A stretch of DNA of 64,000 nucleotides from Pseudobutyrivibrio sp. MD2005 (GTDB lineage Bacteria > Bacillota > Clostridia > Lachnospirales > Lachnospiraceae), in NCBI RefSeq assembly GCF_000621865.1, contig NZ_JHXE01000009.1, positions 124,001 through 188,000 of the forward strand, given 5' to 3'. This document shows positions 1-8,788 of this stretch, piece after piece. The position numbers were made by a program, and so were the translations under genes. How positions within the stretch are numbered: the first letter of the stretch is position 1; every line of letters begins with the position of its first letter. Under the pieces are notes generated by a model. The model had not been told where the DNA came from. It saw only the letters and a list, made by a program, of their open reading frames with translations, and did no database searches.

Positions 1-77
1 ATGTAATCTTGCGCGACATGACCGAGAAACGCATTGACCAGATTGTAGCTAAAAATTATCCAGACCCATTAGCGTAG
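1..77 (+). CDS. C-terminal end of an unidentified protein (partial)
   Basis: From base 3 one frame stays open for 24 codons and stops at TAG 75-77. The rest of the gene lies before the window. The tail contains TEKRIDQIVAKNYPDPLA, which I cannot assign to a family. It ends 46 bases before a YezG-like immunity gene on the same strand. In that position the last domain of a polymorphic toxin would be expected, but this is inference from context only. The fragment is too short to exclude chance, although the codons look natural. Confidence 0.45.
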   Translation, partial: VILRDMTEKRIDQIVAKNYPDPLA

Positions 78-123
78 TTTTTATAGATATTTAAGCGATT
101 AGATAATAGAAAGAGGAGAATTT

Positions 124-549
124 ATGGAAAGAATATTTGAAGATGAATTTACAGATTTACAAGCAGACTATATTTCGTTGTGTTTGGAATTTACAGAGAA
201 AAAAGTAGATGAAATATACGTCTATATCTACAGAAATGAAGGTATGCGTATGTTTAATGCATTCTTTACAAAAAATGGGAAATATGTTTCAACTGCGGAT
301 ATAGCTGACAAGGAATTTGTTTATGAATTTTTGCATGTTGGAATGGGCGATATACATAAATTTAAAGATTTATGTGACGAGTTTGGAAAGCCATGTCCTA
401 ATGAGTTTAAATTGATATACAATGTTAATTCTGGAAGCTTTGATGCTGATTATGGATATGAAGATTATTCGATTAAAGGTGAAACATCCGGAATGGAAGA
501 ATATGAAGTGTGGAAAGACGAAATAAAGGCACAGTTAGGAAAGTTATAA
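124..549 (+). CDS. YezG-like (DUF600) immunity protein
   Basis: A 141-residue acidic, soluble protein with no signal peptide. The segment near residues 92-112, PNEFKLIYNVNSGSFDADYG, matches the conserved core of the YezG/DUF600 immunity family, whose members neutralise the C-terminal toxin domains of LXG and related polymorphic toxins in Firmicutes. The start is the ATG preceded by AAGAGGAG. The length is normal for the family. It follows the tail of another gene by 46 bases, which suggests a toxin-immunity pair whose toxin lies mostly outside the window. The family call is by motif recognition. The partner toxin is not visible. Confidence 0.65.
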   Translation: MERIFEDEFTDLQADYISLCLEFTEKKVDEIYVYIYRNEGMRMFNAFFTKNGKYVSTADIADKEFVYEFLHVGMGDIHKFKDLCDEFGKPCPNEFKLIYNVNSGSFDADYGYEDYSIKGETSGMEEYEVWKDEIKAQLGKL

Positions 550-563
550 TATATATTCTCACC

Positions 564-1904
564 TTACATCTCATTCGTTAAATTTTGCACCCACTTATAT
601 TTCCTAAATCGAAGCATTACCCATGGAATCTTGCCTACCTCATCAAGGCAGGTGCAAGCGTAGACAAGTAGCACAGGCCAGTGGAACACAAAAGCGCCAA
701 GGAGGGCTAGAGGGATGGCGATGCCCCACATGCAGACAGCAAGGCTGTACATATCGAAAATGGTATCACCGCCACCATCCAAAACGCCATTGATGGTTAC
801 AGTGTTTACACAACGACCAATCATATAAATTGCCATGATAACCATCATACCTGTCAGGTATTTCTGGGCCACATCTGTTAGAACTACAAAATGAACAATG
901 ATAGGTGTGATGGCAAGGATTATAGCTGTTGAGGCTAATCCTATCACATATGAAATATTCTTTAATCTGATGCCATATTCTTTTCCCTTTTCAAGATTTC
1001 CGGCACCTAGTTCGTTTCCAACCATAATTCCTGCAGCACCGCCTACGCCATTACAAACACAGCACATTAAATCGCGCACAACAGCAGCTACAGAATTTGC
1101 AGCAGCGGCATCGACGCCCATGTGTCCCATGATAGCAGTGTAAGATGTAAAGCCTACGCCCCAGAAAAGCGAGCCTCCTAAAAGAGGTAATAGCTGTCGC
1201 ATGAAATCCTTTACTAGCTGCTTATGTACAGAAAAGAATCTATTAATTGCTGGACGTATAAAACTGTCTTGACTAGATATGCCAATACATAATCCCAGCT
1301 CCACAACTCTTGCAATGGAAGTGGCTAAAGCGGCTCCATTTGCTTCCATCCTTGGGGCGCCCATAAATCCAAATATAAATATAGCGTTTAGAATTACGTT
1401 TAGGATAACAGCGCTGCTACTAATCCATGCACAAGGCAATACATGATCTGTTACTTTCATTATGGCAAGATAGCACTGTGATATACCGGTAATTAGATAG
1501 GACCATCCGGCAATTCGTAAATACGAACTGCCAATAGATATAAGCTCTGAATCGCTGGCAAAAATGTGCATTAAAACACCTGGTGTGATTTCACATGCTA
1601 AGAAAAATATGAGAGATATTATTCCAGCGGAAAACAGCATCAGATTAAATAAGCTTTTTAAAGTCTCTTTATCGCCTTTACCCCAATACTGAGCACCTAA
1701 AATCGATCCTGCAGCAGTAAGGGATGCTAGAAACATGTTTTGTACAAATTGAATCTGTGTTGCCAAAGAAACTGCTGTCATCTGCGCTTGTGCTACTTGT
1801 CCAAGCATTAAAGCATCACAAGCTGCTACAAGTGCAAGCATGAGACTTTGAAATGCGATTGGCAAAGATAGTGTTTTTAATTTCCAATAAAAATTGTCAT
1901 TCAT
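564..1904 (-). CDS. MATE family efflux transporter
   Basis: A 446-residue integral membrane protein with about twelve hydrophobic segments, the usual MATE length. The N-terminus has the family signature pattern, LPIAFQSLMLALVAACDALM followed by QMTAVSLATQ, and the second half repeats it (LPLLGGSLFWGVGF), as expected for the two MatE halves. MATE proteins export drugs, metabolites or toxins against an Na+ or H+ gradient; the substrate cannot be told from sequence. The gene is transcribed toward the immunity gene, and the two ends are 14 bases apart. No link with neighbouring pathways is apparent. Confidence 0.85.
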   Translation of the reverse strand: MNDNFYWKLKTLSLPIAFQSLMLALVAACDALMLGQVAQAQMTAVSLATQIQFVQNMFLASLTAAGSILGAQYWGKGDKETLKSLFNLMLFSAGIISLIFFLACEITPGVLMHIFASDSELISIGSSYLRIAGWSYLITGISQCYLAIMKVTDHVLPCAWISSSAVILNVILNAIFIFGFMGAPRMEANGAALATSIARVVELGLCIGISSQDSFIRPAINRFFSVHKQLVKDFMRQLLPLLGGSLFWGVGFTSYTAIMGHMGVDAAAANSVAAVVRDLMCCVCNGVGGAAGIMVGNELGAGNLEKGKEYGIRLKNISYVIGLASTAIILAITPIIVHFVVLTDVAQKYLTGMMVIMAIYMIGRCVNTVTINGVLDGGGDTIFDMYSLAVCMWGIAIPLALLGAFVFHWPVLLVYACTCLDEVGKIPWVMLRFRKYKWVQNLTNEM

Positions 1905-2074
1905 TAATATCTGACCTCTGTGCCTTATTTCTATAAATAACTATTGTCTGTAAATAATCATCAATTTATTAGTAGTTTATTAAATGACAATACTGCTGGT
2001 CAAGTTGATTGAAAAAAGTAATGTTTAGAATTGTGAAAAACACATCGAAAACCTTAGAAAATGGCTCATTAGGG

Positions 2075-2103
2075 TTGACGGTGGCATACAAGTAAAATAT
2101 CAT
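2075..2103 (+). promoter_or_regulatory. Probable sigma-A promoter of the 2151 gene
   Basis: TTGACG at 2075-2080 and TATCAT at 2098-2103 are 17 bases apart. An alternative -10, TATAAT at 2103-2108, would need a 22-base spacer. The 246-base gap between the divergent MATE gene and this gene holds nothing else that I recognise. Confidence 0.45.
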
Positions 2104-2150
2104 ATAATAGTTAAAATATTGGAGGAATTCCATAATTCAAGGAGGGAATA

Positions 2151-2651
2151 ATGAACACAATTACTTACATGACAGGTTTACTTACATTCTATTTGAAAGG
2201 AGAAATCTCTACAGATACTAACTTCTTAAAGCTTAGAATTCCTAACACAATCTTAGCTTTAATTCCACTTGGAGCACAGAAGGACATCATCCCAGTACAG
2301 CAGGTTGCTACAGTATCTACAAGCTTTAGACTTGAGTTCAAGAAGTTGCTTTACGGTCTATTAGGCGTTATCGTAGGTCTTGCTAGCTTAGGAAGTAGCG
2401 TTGTATTTGGTCTTCTCTTGGTATTATGGGGTGTTTCAGCTGTTATCACTGCTTTCATCACAAACTTAATCATAACAACAACTTCAGGAGTTGTCTACGG
2501 TGTACCTTTCTTAGTATTTGAGAAGGACAAGGCTAATCAGGCTGAGGCTATGATCAATCAGAGGATCGCTGCTAGATTACAGGATACAAACGTACGCCAG
2601 GTAACAGAAGCTCAGACAAACGCAATCGTTGACGCAATTGCAAACAAATAA
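2151..2651 (+). CDS. Hypothetical membrane protein
   Basis: 166 residues, family not recognised. Residues 1-60 are a soluble segment (ILALIPLGAQKDIIPVQQVATVS), residues about 64-112 form a hydrophobic pair of membrane segments, and the C-terminal 45 residues are a polar helix rich in Q, A and N. This layout, a PH-like strand region followed by a membrane hairpin, is seen in several small membrane proteins of Firmicutes, but I assign no function. The start ATG has a strong AAGGAGG upstream. It forms a single-gene unit between its own promoter and a perfect terminator. The codons are highly biased toward those of well-expressed genes, suggesting an abundant protein. Confidence 0.7.
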   Translation: MNTITYMTGLLTFYLKGEISTDTNFLKLRIPNTILALIPLGAQKDIIPVQQVATVSTSFRLEFKKLLYGLLGVIVGLASLGSSVVFGLLLVLWGVSAVITAFITNLIITTTSGVVYGVPFLVFEKDKANQAEAMINQRIAARLQDTNVRQVTEAQTNAIVDAIANK

Positions 2652-2666
2652 ATAGTTGATATTGCA

Positions 2667-2709
2667 CCCTCATAACTGGAACTATATAATCCAGTTATGA
2701 GGGTTTTTT
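2667..2709 (+). terminator. Rho-independent terminator
   Basis: A perfect 14-bp stem, CCCTCATAACTGGA at 2667-2680 with TCCAGTTATGAGGG at 2690-2703, a 9-base loop and a T run at 2704-2709. It ends the 2151 gene. Confidence 0.92.
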
Positions 2710-2737
2710 AATATACAAATCGCGAAAGAGGCACAAT

Positions 2738-4228
2738 ATGAAAAAAATATTATCTGCTGCCAAAATGCAGGCCTGTGACAACAAAACAATAGAAGACCAT
2801 GGAATCCCATCACTGGTGCTAATGGAGCGTGCGGCACTATCTGTTGTTCAAACTATTGAAAAGGAATATCCAGAAGCGAATAGCTTTGCGGTAATATGTG
2901 GTCCAGGAAATAATGGTGGAGATGGAGTAGCTATTGCAAGGCTTCTAAAGTTGAATAGCAAAATAGTTAATTGTGTTGTAATAGGAAATCCAGAAAAGTT
3001 TTCTAATCAGCTAAAGCAGGAGATTTCTATAGCAGAAAGCTACGGCCTAAGCATTGAAAATAAACTCAACGAGCAAGCTATAGAACAAGCGGATATAACA
3101 ATTGATGCAATGTTTGGAATAGGCCTTACCAGAGGCCTATCAGGTGATTATGAATATGCAGCAGTTATCATCAATCAGAACGCAAACAAGGTGTTTGCTG
3201 TGGATATTCCATCTGGATTTAATGCAGATTGTGGAAAGCTTTTAGGGGACACTGGCGTAGAGGCTGATGCAACGGTAACCTTTGCATATATGAAAAAGGG
3301 ATTAGTGCTTGGAGATTGCAAGGCGGCTGCAGGAAAAGTGCATGTGGCCGATGTTGGAATCTATCTTGATGCAGAAGAAAAATGTGATTATATAGTTGAA
3401 AAAGATATTTTAAAGCTTATCAAGCCAAGGCCAGTAAATGCCAATAAAGGAAGCTGTGGGAAGCTGCTTATTATTGCCGGTAGTGAAAGCATTTATGGGG
3501 CCTGCTATTTATCTGCCAAAGCATCGCTTGTGACAGGAACAGGCTTGGTGAAAATCTACACTCACAAGAACAATATAATGAGTATTCAGCAAAATTTGCC
3601 AGAGGCCATGTACTTAGGTTTTGATTCTTATAATAAAAACGAATTGTCGAATCAGATAAATTGGGCTGACGCTTTATTGATTGGCCCGGGACTTGGAACT
3701 AGTGATGTATCAAAGAATATTCTAAAACAGGTCCTTGATGAGGCATCAGTGCCTCTTGTTATAGACGCTGATGGTCTGAATCTGCTTGCAGATGACGAAA
3801 TGAAGAGCGCCTTTAAGAAAGCTGCAGCAAAGGTGCCGGTAGTAATTACACCTCACTTAAAGGAGATGGAGCGCCTGACTAATATTCCTGTAACTGATAT
3901 AAATTATGAGATGGAAAAAGTGGCAACAAACTTTGCCAAAGAATATGGATGTATCGTAGTCCTAAAAAATCACACTACAACAATAGCATCTAGGGATAAT
4001 ATATGTTTTGTTACAAGCGGCAATGAAGCCCTGGCAACCCCAGGTTCTGGAGATGTTTTAGCAGGAGCTATAGCGTCTCTCATTGTACAGAAAGCTTGCC
4101 TAAACATCGAAGTGGATGTAGAGGCAGCCACCTATCTTCATGGTGCAGCAGGCACCATGGCATCAGAAAAATATGGTACCCGTGGCGTGCTCGCAACTCA
4201 TATAATTGACCACTTAAATCAAATATGA
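2738..4228 (+). CDS. nnr: Bifunctional NAD(P)HX epimerase / ADP-dependent NAD(P)HX dehydratase
   Basis: A 496-residue two-domain metabolite-repair enzyme that restores hydrated NADH and NADPH. The N-terminal YjeF_N domain (about 1-215) is the epimerase and has the loop GPGNNGGDG at 55-63. The C-terminal ribokinase-like domain (about 225-496) is the dehydratase, with GPGLGTS, TPHLKEMERL and the nucleotide-binding TPGSGDVLAG near residue 445. The full length agrees with fused bacterial Nnr. It starts at an ATG with an AAAGAGG site and stands alone after a terminator. The enzyme is cytoplasmic and housekeeping. Confidence 0.93.
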   Translation: MKKILSAAKMQACDNKTIEDHGIPSLVLMERAALSVVQTIEKEYPEANSFAVICGPGNNGGDGVAIARLLKLNSKIVNCVVIGNPEKFSNQLKQEISIAESYGLSIENKLNEQAIEQADITIDAMFGIGLTRGLSGDYEYAAVIINQNANKVFAVDIPSGFNADCGKLLGDTGVEADATVTFAYMKKGLVLGDCKAAAGKVHVADVGIYLDAEEKCDYIVEKDILKLIKPRPVNANKGSCGKLLIIAGSESIYGACYLSAKASLVTGTGLVKIYTHKNNIMSIQQNLPEAMYLGFDSYNKNELSNQINWADALLIGPGLGTSDVSKNILKQVLDEASVPLVIDADGLNLLADDEMKSAFKKAAAKVPVVITPHLKEMERLTNIPVTDINYEMEKVATNFAKEYGCIVVLKNHTTTIASRDNICFVTSGNEALATPGSGDVLAGAIASLIVQKACLNIEVDVEAATYLHGAAGTMASEKYGTRGVLATHIIDHLNQI

Positions 4229-4293
4229 CTTCTTTCACAGTCTTTTCACACACTTGGCAAATATTTGTAAGAATAATTTGTTAGAGTTAGTGT

Positions 4294-5787
4294 ATGTTAA
4301 AATCGTTTTTTAGATTTACAGAAAAGAGCAAAGTTGAAAATCAGCAAATTAGAACCTATTTCAATGAGTGCATGGACCCAATAAATAGGTCTAATTTGTT
4401 TATGCTAAGAAAAGTTTGTATGTATACTTCTCTTAGCTTAGTTTTCTTGCCTATTTTAGCTTCATTTATCATGGAAGATTATAGGATAACCTTTGCCCAT
4501 TTGATGATTGTAGCTTTGCTTTGCGTCTATTTTTTTATAAATCTATATATCAGAAAGCATGAGTGGGATATCAGTACACATGTTACTGGTGTGACTTGCG
4601 GTATTTTTTATTTCACCCTATGTTTTAGCTTTATTCTGATGGATACAGTGGCATTTCCTAACTCTCAATGCATATGGACGCCGATGATAATAGTGGTATT
4701 TCCAATGGTGTATATTGATCGAATGTACAAATACGGAATTGAGGAACTGATTGTCATTATTGCCTTTATAATTCTATCTTATACCCAAAAGTCAGAAATC
4801 CATTTCTCAAGAGATATGTATACGATTTTGGCAGCATATGTATTATCTATGCTGTCTGCGCAAATTGTTCTTGAAATGCGTAGCCGTGAGGGGCTGGCCA
4901 TGATTGAACTGAAAAAAATCAGTTCCCTTGATAAGCTGACACATGTGTTAAACAAAGGTGCATTGCTCCAGAAAATAGATGATTTTTATTTCAAAAAAGA
5001 TGCCGATGTTGTATGCGCAATGTGCGTAATAGATTTGGATGATTTTAAACAGGTGAATGATAATTTGGGCCATAGTACCGGCGATTTATTGCTAGAGAGA
5101 GTAGGGCAGCTCCTTATAGATGGCTTCCGCTCTTATGATATTATTGGACGCTATGGAGGTGACGAGTTTGTTGTATTTATGCCTAATATGACAGATATAA
5201 CAATTCTTCAGATGCGATGCAGAACACTGCAAATGTTTCTTACAGATTTTAGCGTAGGAAATGGAAAGCCATTTTCAGTAAGTATAGGCGCTATTATTGA
5301 CGAAGGAAATCACTCAAGTGAAGATGTATTTAGAATGGCTGACGATGCCCTATATAAATCTAAGATTCGCGGTAAAAACTGCTGTACAACCTGGGTGATA
5401 GAAAAAAATAAATATTCAAATAAGCCACTATTACTATTAATTTCAAATGGAAAAACAGATGGTGCTGCGGAACTATACAGAAATGAAAATGATAGATTTG
5501 AAATTTTATCAGCTTTTACAGCAGATGATGGATTGCGTTATATTAGCCAGTACCATAGTCTGATAAGGCTTATTGTGCTTGAAACCTACTTGGAAAATCG
5601 TGAAAGTGAGATAGTTATCAATTATGTTAAAACCAGAGAAGGCTTTAACAGATTGCCAATACTGGCAGTAGCAGATACAGAAGAAAATAGTTACATGGCA
5701 AAGGATTTAGGTGCAGATGAAGTTCTTATGACTGATACACCTAAAGAAGTTTATAGAGATATAATTGGTAATTTAATAGGGATGTAA
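4294..5787 (+). CDS. Membrane diguanylate cyclase with C-terminal pseudo-receiver
   Basis: 497 residues. Residues 40-195 contain about five or six membrane segments of a MASE-like sensor. A GGDEF domain follows (about 212-375) with the active-site GGDEF at 288-292. An RxxD product-inhibition site (RSYD, 279-282) sits five residues before it, so this is probably an active, feedback-inhibited c-di-GMP synthase. Residues 378-497 resemble a response-regulator receiver (LLLISNGKTDGAAEL, IRLIVLE, LPILAVADTEENSYMAKDLGADEV). The expected phosphoacceptor Asp is Glu, so it is likely a non-phosphorylated receiver. The ribosome site is weak. The last 15 bases overlap the convergent channel gene. Confidence 0.88.
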   Translation: MLKSFFRFTEKSKVENQQIRTYFNECMDPINRSNLFMLRKVCMYTSLSLVFLPILASFIMEDYRITFAHLMIVALLCVYFFINLYIRKHEWDISTHVTGVTCGIFYFTLCFSFILMDTVAFPNSQCIWTPMIIVVFPMVYIDRMYKYGIEELIVIIAFIILSYTQKSEIHFSRDMYTILAAYVLSMLSAQIVLEMRSREGLAMIELKKISSLDKLTHVLNKGALLQKIDDFYFKKDADVVCAMCVIDLDDFKQVNDNLGHSTGDLLLERVGQLLIDGFRSYDIIGRYGGDEFVVFMPNMTDITILQMRCRTLQMFLTDFSVGNGKPFSVSIGAIIDEGNHSSEDVFRMADDALYKSKIRGKNCCTTWVIEKNKYSNKPLLLLISNGKTDGAAELYRNENDRFEILSAFTADDGLRYISQYHSLIRLIVLETYLENRESEIVINYVKTREGFNRLPILAVADTEENSYMAKDLGADEVLMTDTPKEVYRDIIGNLIGM

Positions 5788-6735
5788 AAAATATGAATCG
5801 GCGGCAAGCACAACAGTGTCGCCGGTTTTTATTTTTAAATCAGAAAGTGGTACAAGAGCTTCCCCATCTCGCATAATCATAGCAGGCATAAATCCATCAG
5901 GCGCACCTATTTCTGCAACAGCAAGACCATTCCAGCAATGTGCGTCATTTACATGCACAGTTATCAAATCGATGTGTTCATCTCTGGCAAATTTATCAAG
6001 TAGCTTAACTCTTGAATAATGTTCAACGAATCCGGCACTGATAATACCAGTTGGGATGGCAACAACACCGACACCTAAGAAAGCGGTAATGATAGCCATA
6101 ATTCGTCCGGCAACAGTGATAGGGTAGATATCTCCATATCCTACAGTGAGAAGAGTGGATACAGACCACCATATTCCAGAAAATGCATTTTGAAATACCT
6201 CTGGCTGGGCATCGTGCTCAGCATAATAAACTCCAATTGAGCTTGCAAGCATTAATATCAGCACAATAATCATAGATGACAATATCTGATTTTTCTTTTC
6301 ATGGAGTACTGAAAAAATAACTGCGAAGGAATCATATTGTCCGTTGATTCTAAACAGGTGAAAAATTCTAATGATTCTAAGGATTCTAAAAGCAATAAAG
6401 CCAGAAAAAAAGAAAAATGGAAGTATTGTAAGTAAATCAACAACTCCATCATAGGAAATCAAAAACTTGGAAATAGCCTTAGATTTGGACAGGGTTGGAT
6501 ATAATAAATCCGCTGTCCAAATTCTAAGTGCGTATTCAATGCAGAAAATAATAATTGTAACAAGAGCGATGCTATCAAGGATAGGAAAATAAGCCGATAG
6601 ATTGCTGTATGTTTCTGCAACCATAACAATGATATTTACAGATATTACAACAGTGATGAATATATCGAATATTCGACTTGCAATATCATCCTTATTTCCA
6701 ATTTGAATAATGTTAAAAATACGCTGCTTGTCCAA
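5773..6735 (-). CDS. Voltage-gated-like potassium channel
   Basis: 320 residues from the TTG start chosen here. Six membrane segments are visible: S1-S3, an S4 helix with regularly spaced arginines (FRILRIIRIFHLFRI, about 117-131), and the pore with the selectivity filter TVGYGD at about 197-202. The C-terminal cytoplasmic 70 residues (ITVHVNDAHCWNGLAVAEIG to TGDTVVLAAD) resemble a TrkA-C regulatory domain. The start is uncertain. A TTG at 6750 has no ribosome site, whereas the TTG at 6735 has GGGGAG seven bases upstream. The function is K+ conduction across the plasma membrane. The 3' end overlaps the convergent cyclase gene by 15 bases. Confidence 0.88.
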   Translation of the reverse strand: MDKQRIFNIIQIGNKDDIASRIFDIFITVVISVNIIVMVAETYSNLSAYFPILDSIALVTIIIFCIEYALRIWTADLLYPTLSKSKAISKFLISYDGVVDLLTILPFFFFSGFIAFRILRIIRIFHLFRINGQYDSFAVIFSVLHEKKNQILSSMIIVLILMLASSIGVYYAEHDAQPEVFQNAFSGIWWSVSTLLTVGYGDIYPITVAGRIMAIITAFLGVGVVAIPTGIISAGFVEHYSRVKLLDKFARDEHIDLITVHVNDAHCWNGLAVAEIGAPDGFMPAMIMRDGEALVPLSDLKIKTGDTVVLAADSYFLHPY

Positions 6736-6761
6736 TGTAATTCTCCCCAATAAATTATCTA

Positions 6762-7550
6762 TTACTTAAGTTTAAGTCCGTAGTAGTTTGCGATACCAGT
6801 TGCATCAGCAATACCAAGCTGCTGATACTGTTCAGGTGTGCTTAGGTGATTAACTCTGTCAGATGTATTTGTACAGAATGCGTGCTCAACAATGACTGCT
6901 GTGAATCCTGCTGTTTTAGCCTGATTAATAAGTGCGTAGTAATCCTTTGCACTTCCATCTGGATATGTGGCAGACTCAGAATCGCGAGTAACGATACCTG
7001 TACCATTTGGGCAATATTTCCAGTTGTTTACTGTTAAACCTGTTGTTGTAAGCTGACCTAAAATAGACTGTCCAAGAGCTGTACCCTTAGCAGCGATTGC
7101 TGGCTTGTAGTTAGCATTTGGAACGATTACCTTTGAGCCATTCTGAGATGCATCCAAATCTGGATCGTAGTCGTTGTGAAGGCTGACAAGCACATCTGCA
7201 TTTACGGATTTTGCATAATTTACACGAGATGTAAGGCAAGATGCTTTAGAGTCAGGATTTGCACCATAAGGGCAATCGAAACCGTAGCGAGTCATGTAAA
7301 CTGTTACGCCGTTGTATTTTTCTAACTCCTGCTTGCAGTAGTAAGCGATGTAAAGATTAGCAAGACCTTCTTCAAAGCCTTCGTAGTGACATCCCAGATG
7401 AGTGTTGTCGTGACCAGGATCAAGGACAACAACGATGTTTTTTGCTTTTGAAGTTTTAGCTTCTGAATAGATGGTGTTACTAGAAAATAGTAAGAGTGCA
7501 CAAGCCATGCATGTGAGAATGCTTATGCATTTTTTTAGTATAGATTTCAT
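6762..7550 (-). CDS. Secreted N-acetylmuramoyl-L-alanine amidase (Amidase_3)
   Basis: 262 residues beginning MKSILKKCISIL, a Sec signal peptide ending around residue 30. The catalytic domain shows the zinc-ligand pattern of the AmiC/CwlV family: LDPGHD, a following Glu in EGFEEGLAN, SLHND, and the catalytic VEHAF near the C-terminus. It should cleave the amide between MurNAc and L-Ala in peptidoglycan outside the membrane. The frame is open further upstream to 7811, but that stretch overlaps the divergent lysine riboswitch. The ATG at 7550 has GGGAGG seven bases before it and directly precedes the signal peptide. No separate cell-wall-binding repeats are present. Confidence 0.87.
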   Translation of the reverse strand: MKSILKKCISILTCMACALLLFSSNTIYSEAKTSKAKNIVVVLDPGHDNTHLGCHYEGFEEGLANLYIAYYCKQELEKYNGVTVYMTRYGFDCPYGANPDSKASCLTSRVNYAKSVNADVLVSLHNDYDPDLDASQNGSKVIVPNANYKPAIAAKGTALGQSILGQLTTTGLTVNNWKYCPNGTGIVTRDSESATYPDGSAKDYYALINQAKTAGFTAVIVEHAFCTNTSDRVNHLSTPEQYQQLGIADATGIANYYGLKLK

Positions 7551-7613
7551 TTTTGTTCCTCCCATAAATTTACTTAATTTTACCATAAGGCTAAACATGT
7601 TATCAAATTTATG

Positions 7614-7642
7614 TTGACATGGCGAAATCGAAGTTGTAATAT
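7614..7642 (+). promoter_or_regulatory. Sigma-A promoter of the lysine riboswitch-dapA operon
   Basis: TTGACA at 7614-7619 and TAATAT at 7637-7642, spacing 17 bases. The predicted start near 7649 lies just before the riboswitch aptamer. Confidence 0.8.
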
Positions 7643-7656
7643 AAACGCAACTTAAT

Positions 7657-7834
7657 AAAAGATAGAGGTTGCGAGAAACAACAGTAATCTTGTTGATGGG
7701 ACAGGCCCAGTAGATATGAGATGAAAGGGGATTTCGCCGAAGGAGAGCATTACCTGAAATTGCTTGTCCTGGGCATACGAAGAATATTCGTATGACTGTC
7801 ATCTGACACAACAGTGTAGATGGGGAGCTATCAT
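7657..7834 (+). promoter_or_regulatory. Lysine riboswitch (L box)
   Basis: The conserved L-box blocks appear in order: GATAGAGGTTGCG at 7661, CAGTAA at 7682, GAAAGGGG followed by CGCCGAAG at 7723-7742, CTGGG near 7770, GACTGTCA at 7794 and GAGCTATC at 7825-7832. The closing P1 helix pairs GATAG (7661-7665) with CTATC (7828-7832). The segments line up with the Bacillus subtilis lysC leader as known from the family. With the terminator just downstream, it should stop transcription when lysine is abundant. It controls dapA and the NhaC-family gene. Confidence 0.93.
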
Positions 7835-7852
7835 GGTGTTTGATTAGACTAG

Positions 7853-7881
7853 GCTGCTCATTTGCATGAGTAGCTTTTTTT
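7853..7881 (+). terminator. Riboswitch-controlled terminator
   Basis: Stem GCTGCTCAT (7853-7861) with ATGAGTAGC (7866-7874), containing one G-U pair, then a run of seven T. It lies between the L box and the dapA ribosome site and is the likely expression platform of the riboswitch. Confidence 0.88.
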
Positions 7882-7903
7882 AGTATATAGAGGAGGATTT
7901 GAA

Positions 7904-8788
7904 ATGAGTATTTTTACAGGCGCAGCAGTAGCAATCGTTACTCCTATGAATAGTGATGGCTCTGTTAATTATGAAAAGTTAGATAATTTGATTGAGTTTC
8001 AGATTAAGAACAACACAGATGCAATTGTAATTTGTGGTACAACTGGAGAAGCATCAACACTTTCTCATGAGGAACACATTGATGTTATTAAGCACTGTGT
8101 AGACACAGTCAACAAAAGAGTTCCAGTCATTGCTGGTACAGGTTCAAACAGTACCGAGACTGCAATCTATCTATCACAGGAGGCTGAGAAGGCTGGGGCT
8201 GATGCAGTACTTCTTGTTACTCCTTACTACAACAAGGCTACTCAAAAAGGATTATATGTACATTTTAAGGATACTGCAGATGCAATTAATCTTCCTTGTA
8301 TTCTTTACAATGTACCAAGCCGTACAGGCTGCAACATTCTTCCAGAGACAGCAGTAAAGCTTGCAACTGAGGTTAAGAATATCGTTGCAATAAAGGAAGC
8401 TTCAGGTAACATTAGCCAGATTGCTAAGTTGGCACAGCTTGCGAATGGCTGCATTGATATCTATTCAGGAAATGATGATCAGATTGTTCCAATCATGTCA
8501 CTTGGTGGCTTAGGCGTTATTTCCGTACTATCAAATGTTGCACCACAGCAGACACATGATTTATGTCAGGCATGTCTCGATGGAGATTATAAGAAGGCTG
8601 CCAAGATGCAGATTGAAGCATTACCATTAATCGATAGTCTTTTCTCAGAGGTAAATCCAATCCCTGTTAAGAAGGCGTTAAACCTTATGGGATTTGAGGC
8701 AGGTCCTCTTAGAAAGCCGCTTACAGAAATGGAAGATGCAAATGCTAATATTTTAAAGGAGAACATGAAGGAATATGGAATTTACTAA
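7904..8788 (+). CDS. dapA: 4-hydroxy-tetrahydrodipicolinate synthase
   Basis: 294 residues, the normal length. It condenses pyruvate with aspartate semialdehyde, the first committed step toward diaminopimelate and lysine. The TIM-barrel family motifs are all present: GTTGEASTL at 45-53, YNVPSRTG with catalytic Tyr135, and the Schiff-base Lys164 in AIKEASG. The ATG has AGGAGGATTTGAA upstream. It is the first gene after the lysine riboswitch, so lysine represses it. Its last 14 bases overlap the next gene, giving translational coupling. dapB, a later step in the same pathway, is encoded separately at 35.7 kb. Confidence 0.96.
   Translation: MSIFTGAAVAIVTPMNSDGSVNYEKLDNLIEFQIKNNTDAIVICGTTGEASTLSHEEHIDVIKHCVDTVNKRVPVIAGTGSNSTETAIYLSQEAEKAGADAVLLVTPYYNKATQKGLYVHFKDTADAINLPCILYNVPSRTGCNILPETAVKLATEVKNIVAIKEASGNISQIAKLAQLANGCIDIYSGNDDQIVPIMSLGGLGVISVLSNVAPQQTHDLCQACLDGDYKKAAKMQIEALPLIDSLFSEVNPIPVKKALNLMGFEAGPLRKPLTEMEDANANILKENMKEYGIY

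Noticed and set aside
7551-7811. N-terminal extension of the amidase
   Set aside because: The open frame runs antisense through the lysine riboswitch and its promoter. The start at 7550 has a good ribosome site and begins a signal peptide.
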